Numbered from the stretch's first letter, positions 49,110-59,738 are shown. The stretch: DNA of 64,000 nucleotides from Winogradskyella sp. (GCF_028282165.1 NZ_JANQIM010000033.1:389880-453879); one strand, 5' to 3'. Notes: a model not told the origin generated them from the letters alone. Program-made: numbers and translations.

Positions 49110-50657
49110 TTATATTTTTATAAACTCAACACGTCTGTTTTGTGCTTTTCCATCAGCGGTATTGTTATCTCCTACAGGCTGGGACGCGCCTTTGCCATCA
49201 GTAGTTAAGCGATCTTTAGAAATTTTATATATGTTTATCAAGGCGCTTTTTACAGCCTCGGCTCTTGCTTTAGACAACTTTAAATTGGCATCATCAGAAC
49301 CGTCAGAATCAGTATGGCCAATAATGTTTAGTTTTATGCTTTGATCTTGCTGTAACACTTGCGAAATTTGTCTTACGATTCCAAGTGATATTGGTTGAAT
49401 ATTTGCAGAACCCGAATCAAATAAAATACCGTTAGTAGAGATTCTGCCTTCTGCCATTAGTTTACGTCTAAGGTCTATCCCTCCTTTAGCAACTTTTAGG
49501 TTAGAAATAAATAAGCGATCTGTTCCGTCCCGCATACCCAAAAGATTAAACTTAATAGTGTTTAAGACCTTGTTTGGAGCAATAAATTGAGGTATATCAA
49601 TGTACTTTTTTTGGTTGATCCATAACCGAAAACGCCTCTTATTTACGGCTATAGAAACATGTGGCTTGTTTAATATAGCGTCTCTTATATCTGTATTTAA
49701 AGTGGAGTTGATAAGAGTTTCGCCATTGATTCGGTTAAATACCCTGATATTAAAAGCCCCATATTGTCCCAAAGGAAGCGCAGCACTAGCTTTACTAGTT
49801 CCCTCTTTAAACTTATCATTATTATCAAGTGTAATTTCTAATCTTGCCGTTGAGGATGTTTTTTTATCTACGATGGCGAGTAGATCAAACTCTATAGTAT
49901 ATTCTTCAGGTAACGGCTGAGGTAACAGAGGTATAAACGTAATCCCAAAACCACCCTTAAGCTCAAACCATTTGCCTTCGACACTTCCAACAGTTACAAC
50001 TTCGCCGGTGCCATTTGTATTCCATTTGCTTGGAAAATCTCCGATAAAATCCTGTGAAAAATCATCAAAATAAATGAGTTGATCTCCAGGGACAAAATCA
50101 AACTTGCTGTAAATCTCCAAATTGTCTGAAACATTTGACAGCTCTTCCTCAACTTCATTCTCTGTAGGGTCTTTGTCGTTTGTTTCGGGACTCGAAGTTT
50201 TGTTGATCTCATCAACTTTTGTATCATCATTGTTTTGCTCACTTTCTTCTGATTCTCTTTCCCTTTGTCCCAATAACAGCTCCTTTGTTGTTTTGATACT
50301 ATATTGTAAGGCTTTCTTTGCTCTGTTCATTTGTAGGGTAGCCTTTCCTTGTTTTAAGACACCAACTCCATCTAAATCATCCAGGATATCAGGAGCCGTC
50401 TCGCTTAGAGAGGTCATTTCATCAAGTGCTTCCTCAAGAACATCAATATCTTCATCTTCTAGCGGTGTTCCCGCGGCAGCGTAGCCATCATATTTATAGA
50501 CTTTATCATATAAATCAAAAGATTCTTGTACAAATCGATCGACACTGCCTACACCAACACGATTTTTTGGGCGCTTAATTTTTTTGGTTTGGGCATTAAC
50601 GGTGGGAATTACAAAAAGAACAATGCAACAAGCAAGACATATTTTAGAAAACTTCAT
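49110..50657 (-). CDS. OmpA family outer-membrane protein
   Basis: The 515-residue protein has a signal peptide (VLFVIPTVNAQ), an acidic helical region at about 55-175 (EDEDIDVLEEALDEMTSLSE, then SEEKEQN-like runs), a jelly-roll-like middle (about 190-385, LIYFDDFSQDFIGDFPSKW) and a C-terminal OmpA peptidoglycan-binding domain (IIGHTDSDGSDDANLKLSKA, RLTTDGKGASQPVGDN). The OmpA domain would bind peptidoglycan and stabilise the outer membrane. It is convergent with lipB. Confidence 0.92.
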   Translation of the reverse strand: MKFSKICLACCIVLFVIPTVNAQTKKIKRPKNRVGVGSVDRFVQESFDLYDKVYKYDGYAAAGTPLEDEDIDVLEEALDEMTSLSETAPDILDDLDGVGVLKQGKATLQMNRAKKALQYSIKTTKELLLGQRERESEESEQNNDDTKVDEINKTSSPETNDKDPTENEVEEELSNVSDNLEIYSKFDFVPGDQLIYFDDFSQDFIGDFPSKWNTNGTGEVVTVGSVEGKWFELKGGFGITFIPLLPQPLPEEYTIEFDLLAIVDKKTSSTARLEITLDNNDKFKEGTSKASAALPLGQYGAFNIRVFNRINGETLINSTLNTDIRDAILNKPHVSIAVNKRRFRLWINQKKYIDIPQFIAPNKVLNTIKFNLLGMRDGTDRLFISNLKVAKGGIDLRRKLMAEGRISTNGILFDSGSANIQPISLGIVRQISQVLQQDQSIKLNIIGHTDSDGSDDANLKLSKARAEAVKSALINIYKISKDRLTTDGKGASQPVGDNNTADGKAQNRRVEFIKI

Positions 50658-50738
50658 TTTAAGTGATTGATTAATAGCCCACTAAAAATAAGAAGAACTA
50701 TTCAATCTAAAAAATGAAATGTGTAATTTGCTATAGAT

Positions 50739-53105
50739 TTAGTGTAATTTGTAGACAATTATAGTCTTATCATCTGCTTGAGTTATGAGCTCTAGACCTC
50801 TCTCTTTATCTAACTTTTGTAACTCAGCAGCCGAAGTGCCAAAGACAGGAAAGTTGGGAATTGGTTTTGCTTGACTATCAAATAAATAGACTTTTTTAGA
50901 TTGTATGTCAGTTGTGGTGACATAGATTTTATCGTTAAGGTAAAAAATTCTGGGCTCGGTGTATTCTCCATAATCCAGATCAATACTTTTAGATTTTATA
51001 TTCAATCTATTTTCAGTCATTGAGACCAAAGTCTTGCTTGTTGTTACAATATGGTGTTCATCTGTAAGATCGAGGTTTTTCTTGCTTAAATTACCTTTAG
51101 TATTTACCTGTACAAGTTGTCCAAGCGTATTTGTAGAGGTGAATTTATTTTTATATAGGTATAACTCGTTTTCAGAAAAGCGAATTTTTTCCTTAACGTC
51201 AATTCTTATGCGACCTTGTCTATTAAGAATGTTTAATTTATCACCTGTGGTAAAAGCTATATAATCTTTGTTACCAATTCGAAAGTGTTTTGGTTGTGTT
51301 GAGATGTCCGAGCCATTAGTTTTGTAGTTGAATCCATTTACCGATTTGCCTCTGGCATCATACATCAATAGGTTTTTGCCTTGAGTTATCAGCAACCTGT
51401 AGTTTTTGCGCTTGTCGTAATCAAAAACAGAAAGAGGTTGTGTAATTTCATCATTAAATTTATACGGGAAAGGAGACACATCATTTCCGTTTCTGTCTAA
51501 TACGTAAAGACGCTTAGGTGTTGCAAAAGCCAGTTGTAATCTCCCATTTTTGTACATGTCAATTTGTTCGATTTTTCCTAGAATTTTTCCTTGTAATTGC
51601 TTTTTCCAAAGGATATTGCCCGAACTAGAGATAAGGTAAAGCACATTATCAATATCTTGTACAACAATGTCGTTGGCTTTAGTGATATGATTTTTTACTG
51701 TTTGAGGAGAAAATAATATTGGTGCATCGATTGATGTGGTAAACGCTTCAGATACTGAATTAGAAGGAGCTCTTTTATTAAATTCTTGAATGGCACCGTT
51801 AACATGAGCATAGTTGTTTTCATATACAAACTGTACAACATTAGCGTCGTACCCCTTTGTATTTGTTCCTAGAACATTTGATAGGGCTTTGGCATTTTTA
51901 AAAATTAAGATCGATGCTTCGTCGCTTATGTTTTCAGAGATATTTTTAAAAGCATCTGTGTTGGCAATAGTATTGTTGCTAAGTATTGAGGAAAGAATCT
52001 TTTTTAATGTTTCAGTGGAGTCTGAAAATATTATGAAATCATCGTAATTTAAAAAATACTTTGCCTGTTCAAAACTTATAAAAGGGAGTAATCGAGATTT
52101 AAAAAATTCAGTAGTGCCAAATTCGTAAATATCTATATCTCTATAAGTTTCAATATATGACTTTTCTTCTATGGTTTCTAAGACTAAGTCTGGATCTAAA
52201 GAATGAAGAATTATAGCATCGTCAGTAAGTGCAATTTCATTGGTAAAATTTAAGAATGATTGTGTACTATCGATTTCTAGTTGTTTCAGTTGGCTGAGAT
52301 TTTTGTTGAAAATTGAAAAATCATCGAAAGCAATACTAAGCAATGAATTTGTATTTGAAGGAGTTGCCCTTAAGGAGTTTGTTTTTTGGGGAATGGTGTT
52401 TTTAAAACAATCAACATAATGCCTTATAGAATCGCCAGAACTAATGATGCCATTATACTTAATATGCTTCTCAGAAAAATTTAAGTCCAGCACCGTGTAG
52501 TTTTTATTTATGCTGTCGTTGAGATGGGACAATAAGAGTTTCGAATAATCAGGTGAGTTCATTTTAAAAACTAAAGATGCTACAAACTCATTATCGGTAG
52601 TTTCTATTAAACCAGTAAGTTCTTGGTTTTCGTTTTTTGAATCTAAGATTTTTACGACTTCCATATTATTGGACGCCACAAAGACATTACCCAAAGTTTT
52701 ATGGTAAAACACCGTAGAGTCAATTTGGGTTTTATTAATTTTTAGATTGGTTAAAGTTTCAGAAATATGATTTGGTATGGAATCAACAATAAACAATGTC
52801 GAATCGCTCTCTGTTAAGACTAAATAATCAGAACTTGATTCGTTTAAAAAAGCAACATAAACTTGTTTAGTTGTATTGAGGTTTTCTAAAAGAGTAGAAG
52901 ACGTTTTTAACTCCTCATTATATATACCAGATAAAATATTATGATTTTCTATGCTTTTAGTAAAGTCATTAAGTTCGTTTATTAATAGGACTGAATTTGT
53001 TTCGGAGGGTAGGAATTGAGAAGGCGATTTTGTTTTGTCATAATCTTTTTGGCAAGACATAAGTATTGCAAATAGTAAAGCCAATAAAAAAATAAATTGC
53101 TTCAT
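50739..53105 (-). CDS. Large lipoprotein with beta-propeller-like C-terminus
   Basis: The 788-residue protein has a lipoprotein signal with Cys18 (LMSCQ). The N-terminal half has features reminiscent of DUF3352-type proteins (LINELNDFTKSIENHNIL). The C-terminal 320 residues look like a beta-propeller or PQQ-type repeat: VLYLISSSGNILWKKQLQGK, KRLYVLDRNGNDVSPFPYK, NILNRQGRIRIDVKEK. Function unknown. It lies directly downstream of rnhB and has its own -7 box, so it may be expressed independently. Confidence 0.75.
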   Translation of the reverse strand: MKQFIFLLALLFAILMSCQKDYDKTKSPSQFLPSETNSVLLINELNDFTKSIENHNILSGIYNEELKTSSTLLENLNTTKQVYVAFLNESSSDYLVLTESDSTLFIVDSIPNHISETLTNLKINKTQIDSTVFYHKTLGNVFVASNNMEVVKILDSKNENQELTGLIETTDNEFVASLVFKMNSPDYSKLLLSHLNDSINKNYTVLDLNFSEKHIKYNGIISSGDSIRHYVDCFKNTIPQKTNSLRATPSNTNSLLSIAFDDFSIFNKNLSQLKQLEIDSTQSFLNFTNEIALTDDAIILHSLDPDLVLETIEEKSYIETYRDIDIYEFGTTEFFKSRLLPFISFEQAKYFLNYDDFIIFSDSTETLKKILSSILSNNTIANTDAFKNISENISDEASILIFKNAKALSNVLGTNTKGYDANVVQFVYENNYAHVNGAIQEFNKRAPSNSVSEAFTTSIDAPILFSPQTVKNHITKANDIVVQDIDNVLYLISSSGNILWKKQLQGKILGKIEQIDMYKNGRLQLAFATPKRLYVLDRNGNDVSPFPYKFNDEITQPLSVFDYDKRKNYRLLITQGKNLLMYDARGKSVNGFNYKTNGSDISTQPKHFRIGNKDYIAFTTGDKLNILNRQGRIRIDVKEKIRFSENELYLYKNKFTSTNTLGQLVQVNTKGNLSKKNLDLTDEHHIVTTSKTLVSMTENRLNIKSKSIDLDYGEYTEPRIFYLNDKIYVTTTDIQSKKVYLFDSQAKPIPNFPVFGTSAAELQKLDKERGLELITQADDKTIIVYKLH

Positions 53106-53122
53106 TCAGATAGATATATCTG

Positions 53123-53130
53123 CAAATATA
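53123..53130 (-). promoter_or_regulatory. -7 box TATATTTG for the large lipoprotein gene
   Basis: The minus-strand octamer TATATTTG followed by C matches the -7 consensus and lies 17 bases upstream of the ATG at 53105. Confidence 0.6.
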
Positions 53131-53135
53131 AAAAG

Positions 53136-53738
53136 TTATAAATCCAAACGGTACTGCTCTGGTAATAATCTAAAGGATTTTCTATGGTATTTGGTTATCC
53201 CATATTTTTCAATTGCTGCTCTATGTTCTTTTGTCGGATACCCTTTGTTTTGTTTCCAATTATACATCGGATATTCTTTATGGATTTTTTCCATGTAGGC
53301 GTCTCTGTAGGTTTTGGCCAAGATCGATGCAGCGGCAATATTTAGATACTTACTATCCCCTTTAATTATGGTTCTGTGCAAGATGCCTTCGTAGGGCTTA
53401 AATTTGTTGCCGTCTACAATTATAAAATTTGGAGCAACTTTGAGTTGAGAGATAGAGACATGCATCGCTTTAATAGATGCATTCAGAATATTGATAGCGT
53501 CTATTTCATTTTCGGGAATATGGACAACAGCAAATGATATGGCGTCATCTTCTATTATTGATCTTAAAGTATTTCTTTTTTTCTCGGAAAGTTGTTTGGA
53601 ATCATTTAATACGGAGTTGCAATATTCTTGTGGTAAAATAACCGCCGCGGCAGTAACCGGGCCAGCAAGACATCCCCTACCGGCCTCATCGGTGCCGCAC
53701 TCTAAATTGAATGAAGAAAACTGTGTTTTTAATATCAA
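53136..53738 (-). CDS. rnhB: Ribonuclease HII
   Basis: The enzyme has 200 residues from TTG 53738, or 220 from ATG 53798. It cleaves RNA in RNA-DNA hybrids. The metal-binding motif [14 protein letters not shown] is at the N-terminus, with [20 protein letters not shown] and [15 protein letters not shown] further on, covering all RNase HII blocks. I prefer TTG 53738 because a -7 box (53757-53764) lies inside the longer frame and because other bacterial RNase HII proteins have about ten residues before the motif. The large lipoprotein gene follows. Confidence 0.93.
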   Translation of the reverse strand: MILKTQFSSFNLECGTDEAGRGCLAGPVTAAAVILPQEYCNSVLNDSKQLSEKKRNTLRSIIEDDAISFAVVHIPENEIDAINILNASIKAMHVSISQLKVAPNFIIVDGNKFKPYEGILHRTIIKGDSKYLNIAAASILAKTYRDAYMEKIHKEYPMYNWKQNKGYPTKEHRAAIEKYGITKYHRKSFRLLPEQYRLDL

Positions 53739-53756
53739 AAGATGGTGCTTTTTAAA

Positions 53757-53764
53757 CAAAGTTA
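53757..53764 (-). promoter_or_regulatory. -7 box TAACTTTG inside the longer rnhB frame
   Basis: On the minus strand TAACTTTG fits the consensus and lies 18 bases upstream of TTG 53738. A promoter here argues for the shorter rnhB protein. Confidence 0.5.
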
Positions 53765-53954
53765 AAATTTTAACGCAACCCTTTTTAAGTTTTTGCATCT
53801 TAAAGTTGAGTTAGATGTTTTAAACATTGGAAAAATGATTTTGTGATTTTGTTCACAAATTAGCAAAAGCCTTAACATTTTTTTAGTAAAAACGCTTGTT
53901 TATTTAATATTAAATTAAGATGTTTGCAACTAGACTAACTCAAATAATTGTTTT

Positions 53955-56900
53955 ATGAAATTAAAGTTAACATGGTTATTAACGCTTTTTATGGCGTTCG
54001 TGATGCAATTTTCTTTTGCACAAGAAAAGATGGTCACAGGTACAGTTACTACAGCTTCGGATGGATTACCCCTTCCTGGTGCTAGTGTAAGTGTAAAGGG
54101 TACTACAAGAGGTGCTCAAACGGATTTTGACGGTAAGTATACTGTTGGAGTTGTTATAGGAGATGTTTTAGTTGTATCCTATGTTGGTATGGATGCTGTT
54201 GAGATTACAGTAGGAGATGCCAATGTTTATGACGTTGCTTTAGAAGAGGGGAATACCCTCGACGAAGTTGTAGTCGTTGGATATAGTAAAACAACAAAAG
54301 AATCATTTACGGGTACAGCCGCAGTTGTCGATATGGAAGGTATTGAAGACAAGGTGGTATCTAACGTTACGCAGGCACTACGAGGTGAGGTGGCTGGTGT
54401 AAATGTCATCACCCGATCTGGAGCTCCTGGTGGAGTTGCAGAGGTTAGAATTAGAGGTTTTGGTTCTATAAACGGTAACTCATTACCACTTTATGTGATA
54501 GATGGGGCACCAGTTGGTACAGGAGCCACAACTGGAACTGGTTTTGAGGATGATGTGACTAGTGCTACTAACCCTGTTAACCTTTTAAGTTCTATAAATC
54601 CAGCGGATATTGAATCCATAACTGTTCTTAAAGATGCTGCTGCAACTTCTATCTATGGTTCACGTGGTGCAAATGGTGTGGTCTTGATTACCACAAAGCA
54701 GGGTAAAAAAGGAACATCTCGTATATCCGTTGATATTACGACCAGTATTTCAACACTGTTTTTACCTGAATATGATGTCATTGATTCTCCAGAAGAGTAT
54801 ATAGAGATTGAGTGGCAAGCATTACGAACTAATGCCATACTTAGTGGTAGAGCAAATCCGGCACAATGGGCAAGTGATAATTTATATGGTGATCCAGAGA
54901 TAGATGACGCGCTTGTTGGTATAGACAATTTTTATAATATCTGGAATGTGCCTGGAAATGAATTAATAGATCCTAATACGGGTAGATTTAATCCAGGGGT
55001 TCAAAGACGCTACACTCCTAATTCTTGGAGAGATGCAGCTTTTGGAACGGGTCAACGTATGGAAGCTAATTTGCAATTTTCTGGTGGAAACGAAAAAACA
55101 CAATATTCGGCATCTTTTGGTTATCTTGATGATGAAGGATATGCTTTAAATTCGCAGTTTACAAGATATACTACCAGACTTAATATACAACATAAACCAT
55201 TAGAATGGTTAACTATCGGTGGTAATATTGCTTGGACTGGTGCACGTAGTCTTAATTCAGGTACTTCAGGTTCTGCAGGTAGTTCTGCTAACCCATTTGC
55301 CTTAGTCTATACAACACCAGCTATTTATGATGTATTTTTGAGAGATGAGAATGGTAATTTAGTGCCAGATCCAATATTTGGTGGTTTCCAATACGATTTT
55401 GGTGGTGATAACAATAGACGTGCTTGGAGTGGAACCAATGGTATTGGTTTAGCTACATACAATTTAGATCAATCTGATATCACTACACTCCTAGGTAATT
55501 TCAATGTTGGTATTGATATTACAGAATGGTTGAGTTTTGAGATGCGATACAGTGGTATATATAATCAAAGTATCAATACTAATAGAAATAATCAATTCTA
55601 TGGTGGTGCAGCAAATGTTGGTGGATCCTTATTTAGAGATGATGATTTAAATACAAATCAGAACTTTTTACAATTATTGCGTTTCCAAAAACAATTTGGA
55701 GATCATGATGTAGAGCTATTTGTAGCGCACGAATCTACTGAGGATGTTTTTAGAACAATATCTGGTGCAGCCGAAGGTGCAATAATTAGAGGATCTGAGG
55801 ATTTATTCCAATATGCTTCACCTCTAGGACGTCAGCAGTCTTACAGAAGAGGATGGACACTTGACAGTTATTTTTCTGGTTTAAATTACGATTTCCAGGA
55901 TAAATACTTTTTAACGGCTTCGCTAAGACGAGATGGTTCTTCAAGATTTAGAAATAATAAGTGGGGTACTTTTGGTTCAGTTGGTCTAGGATGGATTATG
56001 ACTAAAGAGAACTTTATGTCTAATGTATCTTTCCTTGATTTTCTTAAGCTAAAAGCAAGTTATGGTGTTATTGGAGATACAGGTTTAAGAAGATTTAATG
56101 GATTCCAAGTTTTTACTATAAATACTGACGGTTCAGGATCGTTTACACCTAGTGCAACACGTGTTAATCCCGATTTAACTTGGGAAACATCAAATATAGT
56201 TCAAGTTGGTTTTGAGAGTACTTGGCTAGATGGTAGATTAAGCGTTGATGTAGATTTCTATGACAAAAGAACTACAGATTTATTGTTTACTGAGGATTTA
56301 CAAGTATTCCAAGGTTTCACAACAATCTTTTATAATGGTGGTGAAATGTTAAATCAAGGTGTTGAATTTAATGTTAACGCTAAGCTTATACAAAAAGATG
56401 ATTTTAGATTATCTGTTAATTTAAATGGCGAAACCTTTAGAAATGAAATTACTGAAATGCCTGTGTCAGTCGTAACTGGAAATAGACCAATTTTTGATTC
56501 CGCAAATAATATTGCTGTAGGACAATCTGATTTTGATCATTATTTACCGGAGTGGGCGGGTGTTAATCCAGCAAACGGTGAGGCACTTTGGTATCGCTAT
56601 TATGATGATATAAACAATAACGGTATTTTTGATGATGGCGAGCCTAGTACTTACGGTGGTGATAATGACTTCTTCTATGATCCTGATGGAGATGGAGAAT
56701 CTAATAATCAATCTTCTACCTTTCACGAATATACAGTTATTAATCAGGGTGCTAATATGAGACGTACCACTACTAACGATAATACAGTTGCAACTCAAAA
56801 GTTTACGAGAAGTGCAATACCAGATTTGCGTGGTGGTTTCAGAATAAATTTAGGTATCAAGAATTTTGATATAGCGGCACAATTTAGCTATAGCATAGGT

Positions 56901-57311
56901 GGATATACCTTCGATAATGGTTATGATATCTTAATGCAAAATGATGTAATCGGTAGAAATAACTACCATACTGATATTAGACAAGCATGGACCACACCTG
57001 GTCAAATTACTAATGTACCTAGAACGTCTGCAAATTTTGGTCGAGATAATCAGCAAGATATTGCATCAACACGTTTCTTAATTAAATCTGATTTCTTGGC
57101 TCTTAATAACTTAAATATTAACTATAGAATGCCAGGATCGGTTACTGAAGCACTCGGTATGCAGTCTATGAGTCTATTTTTAGCAGGTGATAATCTTGCA
57201 ATGTTTAGTAGACGTAAGGGATTAAACCCAAGTACAGCTATACAAGGAACTAATTCAGGTGCATTTTTACCTGTGACTGTATTTAGTTTAGGGGCAAAAG
57301 TTCAATTTTAA
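53955..57311 (+). CDS. SusC/RagA family TonB-dependent outer-membrane transporter
   Basis: The 1118-residue protein has a signal peptide (MKLKLTWLLTLFMAFVMQFS), an N-terminal carboxypeptidase-like beta-sandwich (about 27-100, VTGTVTTASDGLPLPGASVS), the TonB-box-like DEVVVVGYSK, a plug (VRIRGFGSINGNSLPLYVID; LKDAAATSIYGSRGANGVVL) and a 22-strand barrel ending FSLGAKVQF with the C-terminal Phe. It imports large substrates across the outer membrane with its SusD partner 12 bases downstream. The linked protease suggests peptides, though glycans are also possible. Confidence 0.97.
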   Translation: MKLKLTWLLTLFMAFVMQFSFAQEKMVTGTVTTASDGLPLPGASVSVKGTTRGAQTDFDGKYTVGVVIGDVLVVSYVGMDAVEITVGDANVYDVALEEGNTLDEVVVVGYSKTTKESFTGTAAVVDMEGIEDKVVSNVTQALRGEVAGVNVITRSGAPGGVAEVRIRGFGSINGNSLPLYVIDGAPVGTGATTGTGFEDDVTSATNPVNLLSSINPADIESITVLKDAAATSIYGSRGANGVVLITTKQGKKGTSRISVDITTSISTLFLPEYDVIDSPEEYIEIEWQALRTNAILSGRANPAQWASDNLYGDPEIDDALVGIDNFYNIWNVPGNELIDPNTGRFNPGVQRRYTPNSWRDAAFGTGQRMEANLQFSGGNEKTQYSASFGYLDDEGYALNSQFTRYTTRLNIQHKPLEWLTIGGNIAWTGARSLNSGTSGSAGSSANPFALVYTTPAIYDVFLRDENGNLVPDPIFGGFQYDFGGDNNRRAWSGTNGIGLATYNLDQSDITTLLGNFNVGIDITEWLSFEMRYSGIYNQSINTNRNNQFYGGAANVGGSLFRDDDLNTNQNFLQLLRFQKQFGDHDVELFVAHESTEDVFRTISGAAEGAIIRGSEDLFQYASPLGRQQSYRRGWTLDSYFSGLNYDFQDKYFLTASLRRDGSSRFRNNKWGTFGSVGLGWIMTKENFMSNVSFLDFLKLKASYGVIGDTGLRRFNGFQVFTINTDGSGSFTPSATRVNPDLTWETSNIVQVGFESTWLDGRLSVDVDFYDKRTTDLLFTEDLQVFQGFTTIFYNGGEMLNQGVEFNVNAKLIQKDDFRLSVNLNGETFRNEITEMPVSVVTGNRPIFDSANNIAVGQSDFDHYLPEWAGVNPANGEALWYRYYDDINNNGIFDDGEPSTYGGDNDFFYDPDGDGESNNQSSTFHEYTVINQGANMRRTTTNDNTVATQKFTRSAIPDLRGGFRINLGIKNFDIAAQFSYSIGGYTFDNGYDILMQNDVIGRNNYHTDIRQAWTTPGQITNVPRTSANFGRDNQQDIASTRFLIKSDFLALNNLNINYRMPGSVTEALGMQSMSLFLAGDNLAMFSRRKGLNPSTAIQGTNSGAFLPVTVFSLGAKVQF

Positions 57312-57322
57312 AAAAAAGCGAT

Positions 57323-58813
57323 ATGAAAAAAAATGTAATTTATTTATTTATGCTTGCAGCTTTGGTTTTTAGCTGTGAGGAGGATTTTTTAGATCCTGTT
57401 AGAGATTCCTCTGTATTACTGGATGCAGAAATTGCGGAGAATGTTCCGTTTAATCCAGGATTAATCGAAGCAAGTTTAGATGGTATTGGGGTCTTTATGA
57501 TAGATGATCGTACTATCACTGGTACGAGACATCACGATTTTGGACAAAAAGGTATAGATATTTTTATGGATATAGTCTGTGGAGATGCTGCTTTGTCTGG
57601 TAGTGCTTTTGGTTGGTATAACGATGTAGCTAATATGATAACGACTACGGATTTTACTACTGAAGAGAATGAGTTTATTTGGAGTTATTATTATAGGGTA
57701 ATTAATACGGCTAATACTGTTATTGTAACATCTGGGGGTGAAAATCCTTCAACTACGGATGAAACTACACTTAGAATAAATGCCCAGGCTAAGGCTTACA
57801 GAGCTTATTCGTATTTTTATCTCGCACAATTATTTCAACCTGCATACGATCCTAATCAAGAAATCTTACCGTTTAATACGGTAGATGAAGTTAATCCCGC
57901 AAAAATTCCTGCTTCGGTCATTTATGACCAGATTCTAAGTGATTTGAATTTTGCTTTAAATAATTTAGGTAGTTATGTAAGACCAAGTATTACTCAAATA
58001 GATCAGTCCGTGATAAATGGTTTATTAGCTTACACTCATGCAGCTATGGGTAACTGGGCAGATGCAAGAACTCATGCTGAGGCTGTTATAACATCAGGCT
58101 ATCCTTTAGCTACTGCTGGTGCTCTGGCTTTCCCTGGTGCTGGTTCAGGTTTTAATGATGTAGCTGCACCTAATTGGATATGGGGATTCGATTTAACAGC
58201 AGAAATTGGTCAACAATTAATTAATTGGTGGGGACAAATGGATTTCTTCACATATAGTTATGCATGGGCAGGTGATACGAAGTCTATTGATAATCTGCTT
58301 TACAGTCAGATTCCTGCTGATGATATTAGAAGTACACAGTTTGGAACTGGTGCAGCGCAACTTCAACCTATTAATAAGTTTTTTGATCCAGGAAGAACGG
58401 CTGGAGGGCAGTTTGTGATTACAACAGACTATATTTTTATGAGAGTTGAAGAGTTCTATCTTTTAAGTGCAGAAGCATCCGCTAGATTAGGAGATGAAGC
58501 ATCAGCTAAGAATAGATTAACAGATTTATTGGAAATAAGATTTTCTGGAGGAACTGCGGCAGCAACATCGTATTTAGATGATTTTACTGGACCAGGCTTA
58601 ATCGATGAGATTTATTTCCAAACACGTGTTGAAATGTGGGGTGAAGGAAAGAGCTATTTTGCATTGAAACGTAATCAAGCTACGATGACTAGGGGAACTA
58701 ACCATGTTTTCAGACCAAACGAATCTTTCGTACACGATTCTGATGAAATATCATTCCAAATTCCTGAGATTGAGATAATTAATAATCCTAATATTTCATC
58801 ACAAAACAACTAA
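57323..58813 (+). CDS. RagB/SusD family nutrient-binding lipoprotein
   Basis: The 496-residue protein has a lipoprotein signal (Cys18 in LVFSCEED), then the TPR-rich SusD fold with INAQAKAYRAYSYFYLAQLF and the C-terminal LLSAEASARLGDEASAKNRL segment. SusD caps the SusC barrel at the cell surface and binds the substrate. It starts 12 bases after the SusC gene and is followed by another lipoprotein gene after 12 bases, so the three form one operon. Confidence 0.97.
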   Translation: MKKNVIYLFMLAALVFSCEEDFLDPVRDSSVLLDAEIAENVPFNPGLIEASLDGIGVFMIDDRTITGTRHHDFGQKGIDIFMDIVCGDAALSGSAFGWYNDVANMITTTDFTTEENEFIWSYYYRVINTANTVIVTSGGENPSTTDETTLRINAQAKAYRAYSYFYLAQLFQPAYDPNQEILPFNTVDEVNPAKIPASVIYDQILSDLNFALNNLGSYVRPSITQIDQSVINGLLAYTHAAMGNWADARTHAEAVITSGYPLATAGALAFPGAGSGFNDVAAPNWIWGFDLTAEIGQQLINWWGQMDFFTYSYAWAGDTKSIDNLLYSQIPADDIRSTQFGTGAAQLQPINKFFDPGRTAGGQFVITTDYIFMRVEEFYLLSAEASARLGDEASAKNRLTDLLEIRFSGGTAAATSYLDDFTGPGLIDEIYFQTRVEMWGEGKSYFALKRNQATMTRGTNHVFRPNESFVHDSDEISFQIPEIEIINNPNISSQNN

Positions 58814-58825
58814 ATTAATACTATT

Positions 58826-59626
58826 ATGAAAAAAAAGAGATATAAATATATAAAATCAGTATTCATTTTATCTTTTATGGCCTTGTTGTTAGCAGGTTGT
58901 GAGGAAGATTTAGAAACTGACTTATCCAATTTTGTTGGTTTTGAAATAGATAGTGAACCATTTAGAAGGCTACTATTGGTAGAACCAAATGGGACAACAA
59001 CATTTGAAGAAAGAGTTTATGCTTCTGAAAGATCTTCATCGGAAAGAAGATATCAAGTTACATCAAGTTTAGATATGCACAATGCTTTTATTGAAGACAA
59101 TGGAGCTTTACCACGTGTTTACATATCTTCCAATTATACATTGTCTGAGGTTGTAATACCCGCTAATAGTTTAGAAGGTACCTTCACTGTTACTATTGAA
59201 GATGATGATGTAATCGGGCCTCTACGTCAACAATTGACATTAGGTTTCGTAGATGAAGCTGGAGTAGATTTCGCTGGTCCTATCTCGCTTTCAATAAATG
59301 AAGCCTGTGGTGATGGTACAACTCTCGTTAACTTTTCCTTGGGTCTCGATGATTGGCCAGATGAAACAAATTGGGAATTATATGACCTCACCTCGGGTCA
59401 AGTTTTAGTTGACTCAGACGGTCCTTTTGGTAATCCAGAATTTGACAATTTTAACTTATTTTATGATTTCTGCTTACCACCAGGAAATTATGGTATGGTA
59501 GTTTATGATTCCTTTGGTGATGGAGGAGTTACTTACAGTGTGAAACTTGGGGATCAGGATGACTTCTTAGTTGATCCAATAATTACCGATAATGCACAAA
59601 GTGTTTCTACTTTTACAATAGAATAA
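58826..59626 (+). CDS. Surface lipoprotein of the SusC/D operon
   Basis: The 266-residue protein has a lipoprotein signal (Cys25 in LLLAGCEED). The N-terminal part (about 30-150) resembles DUF1735/DUF4843-like SusE/F-type domains (FEERVYASERSSSERRYQV), with VIPANSLEGTFTVTIEDDD. The C-terminal part (about 165-266) is a jelly-roll-type module seen in other Bacteroidota surface proteins (NWELYDLTSGQVL, PPGNYGMVVYDSFGDGG). It probably assists substrate binding at the surface. A strong terminator follows. Confidence 0.85.
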   Translation: MKKKRYKYIKSVFILSFMALLLAGCEEDLETDLSNFVGFEIDSEPFRRLLLVEPNGTTTFEERVYASERSSSERRYQVTSSLDMHNAFIEDNGALPRVYISSNYTLSEVVIPANSLEGTFTVTIEDDDVIGPLRQQLTLGFVDEAGVDFAGPISLSINEACGDGTTLVNFSLGLDDWPDETNWELYDLTSGQVLVDSDGPFGNPEFDNFNLFYDFCLPPGNYGMVVYDSFGDGGVTYSVKLGDQDDFLVDPIITDNAQSVSTFTIE

Positions 59627-59652
59627 TTGTATTTAATATAAAATACAGTTAT

Positions 59653-59688
59653 AAAGGCTACCTAAAATACGGGTAGCCTTTTTTTTTA
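59653..59688 (+). terminator. Terminator after the SusC/D operon
   Basis: AAAGGCTACC (59653-59662) pairs with GGTAGCCTTT (59672-59681), followed by a run of T, 27 bases after the lipoprotein stop. Confidence 0.92.
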
Positions 59689-59738
59689 TTTAAAAAAACT
59701 TAAAATATTATTATATTGCAAAGAAAATTTCAAAACAG

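Noticed and set aside
50122..50484. 120-codon plus-strand Ser-rich frame
   Set aside because: It is the complement of the acidic helical region of the OmpA-like protein, where Glu/Asp-rich codons read as Ser/Leu on the other strand.
53491..53814. 107-codon plus-strand frame opposite rnhB
   Set aside because: Antisense to RNase HII motifs; no promoter or family.
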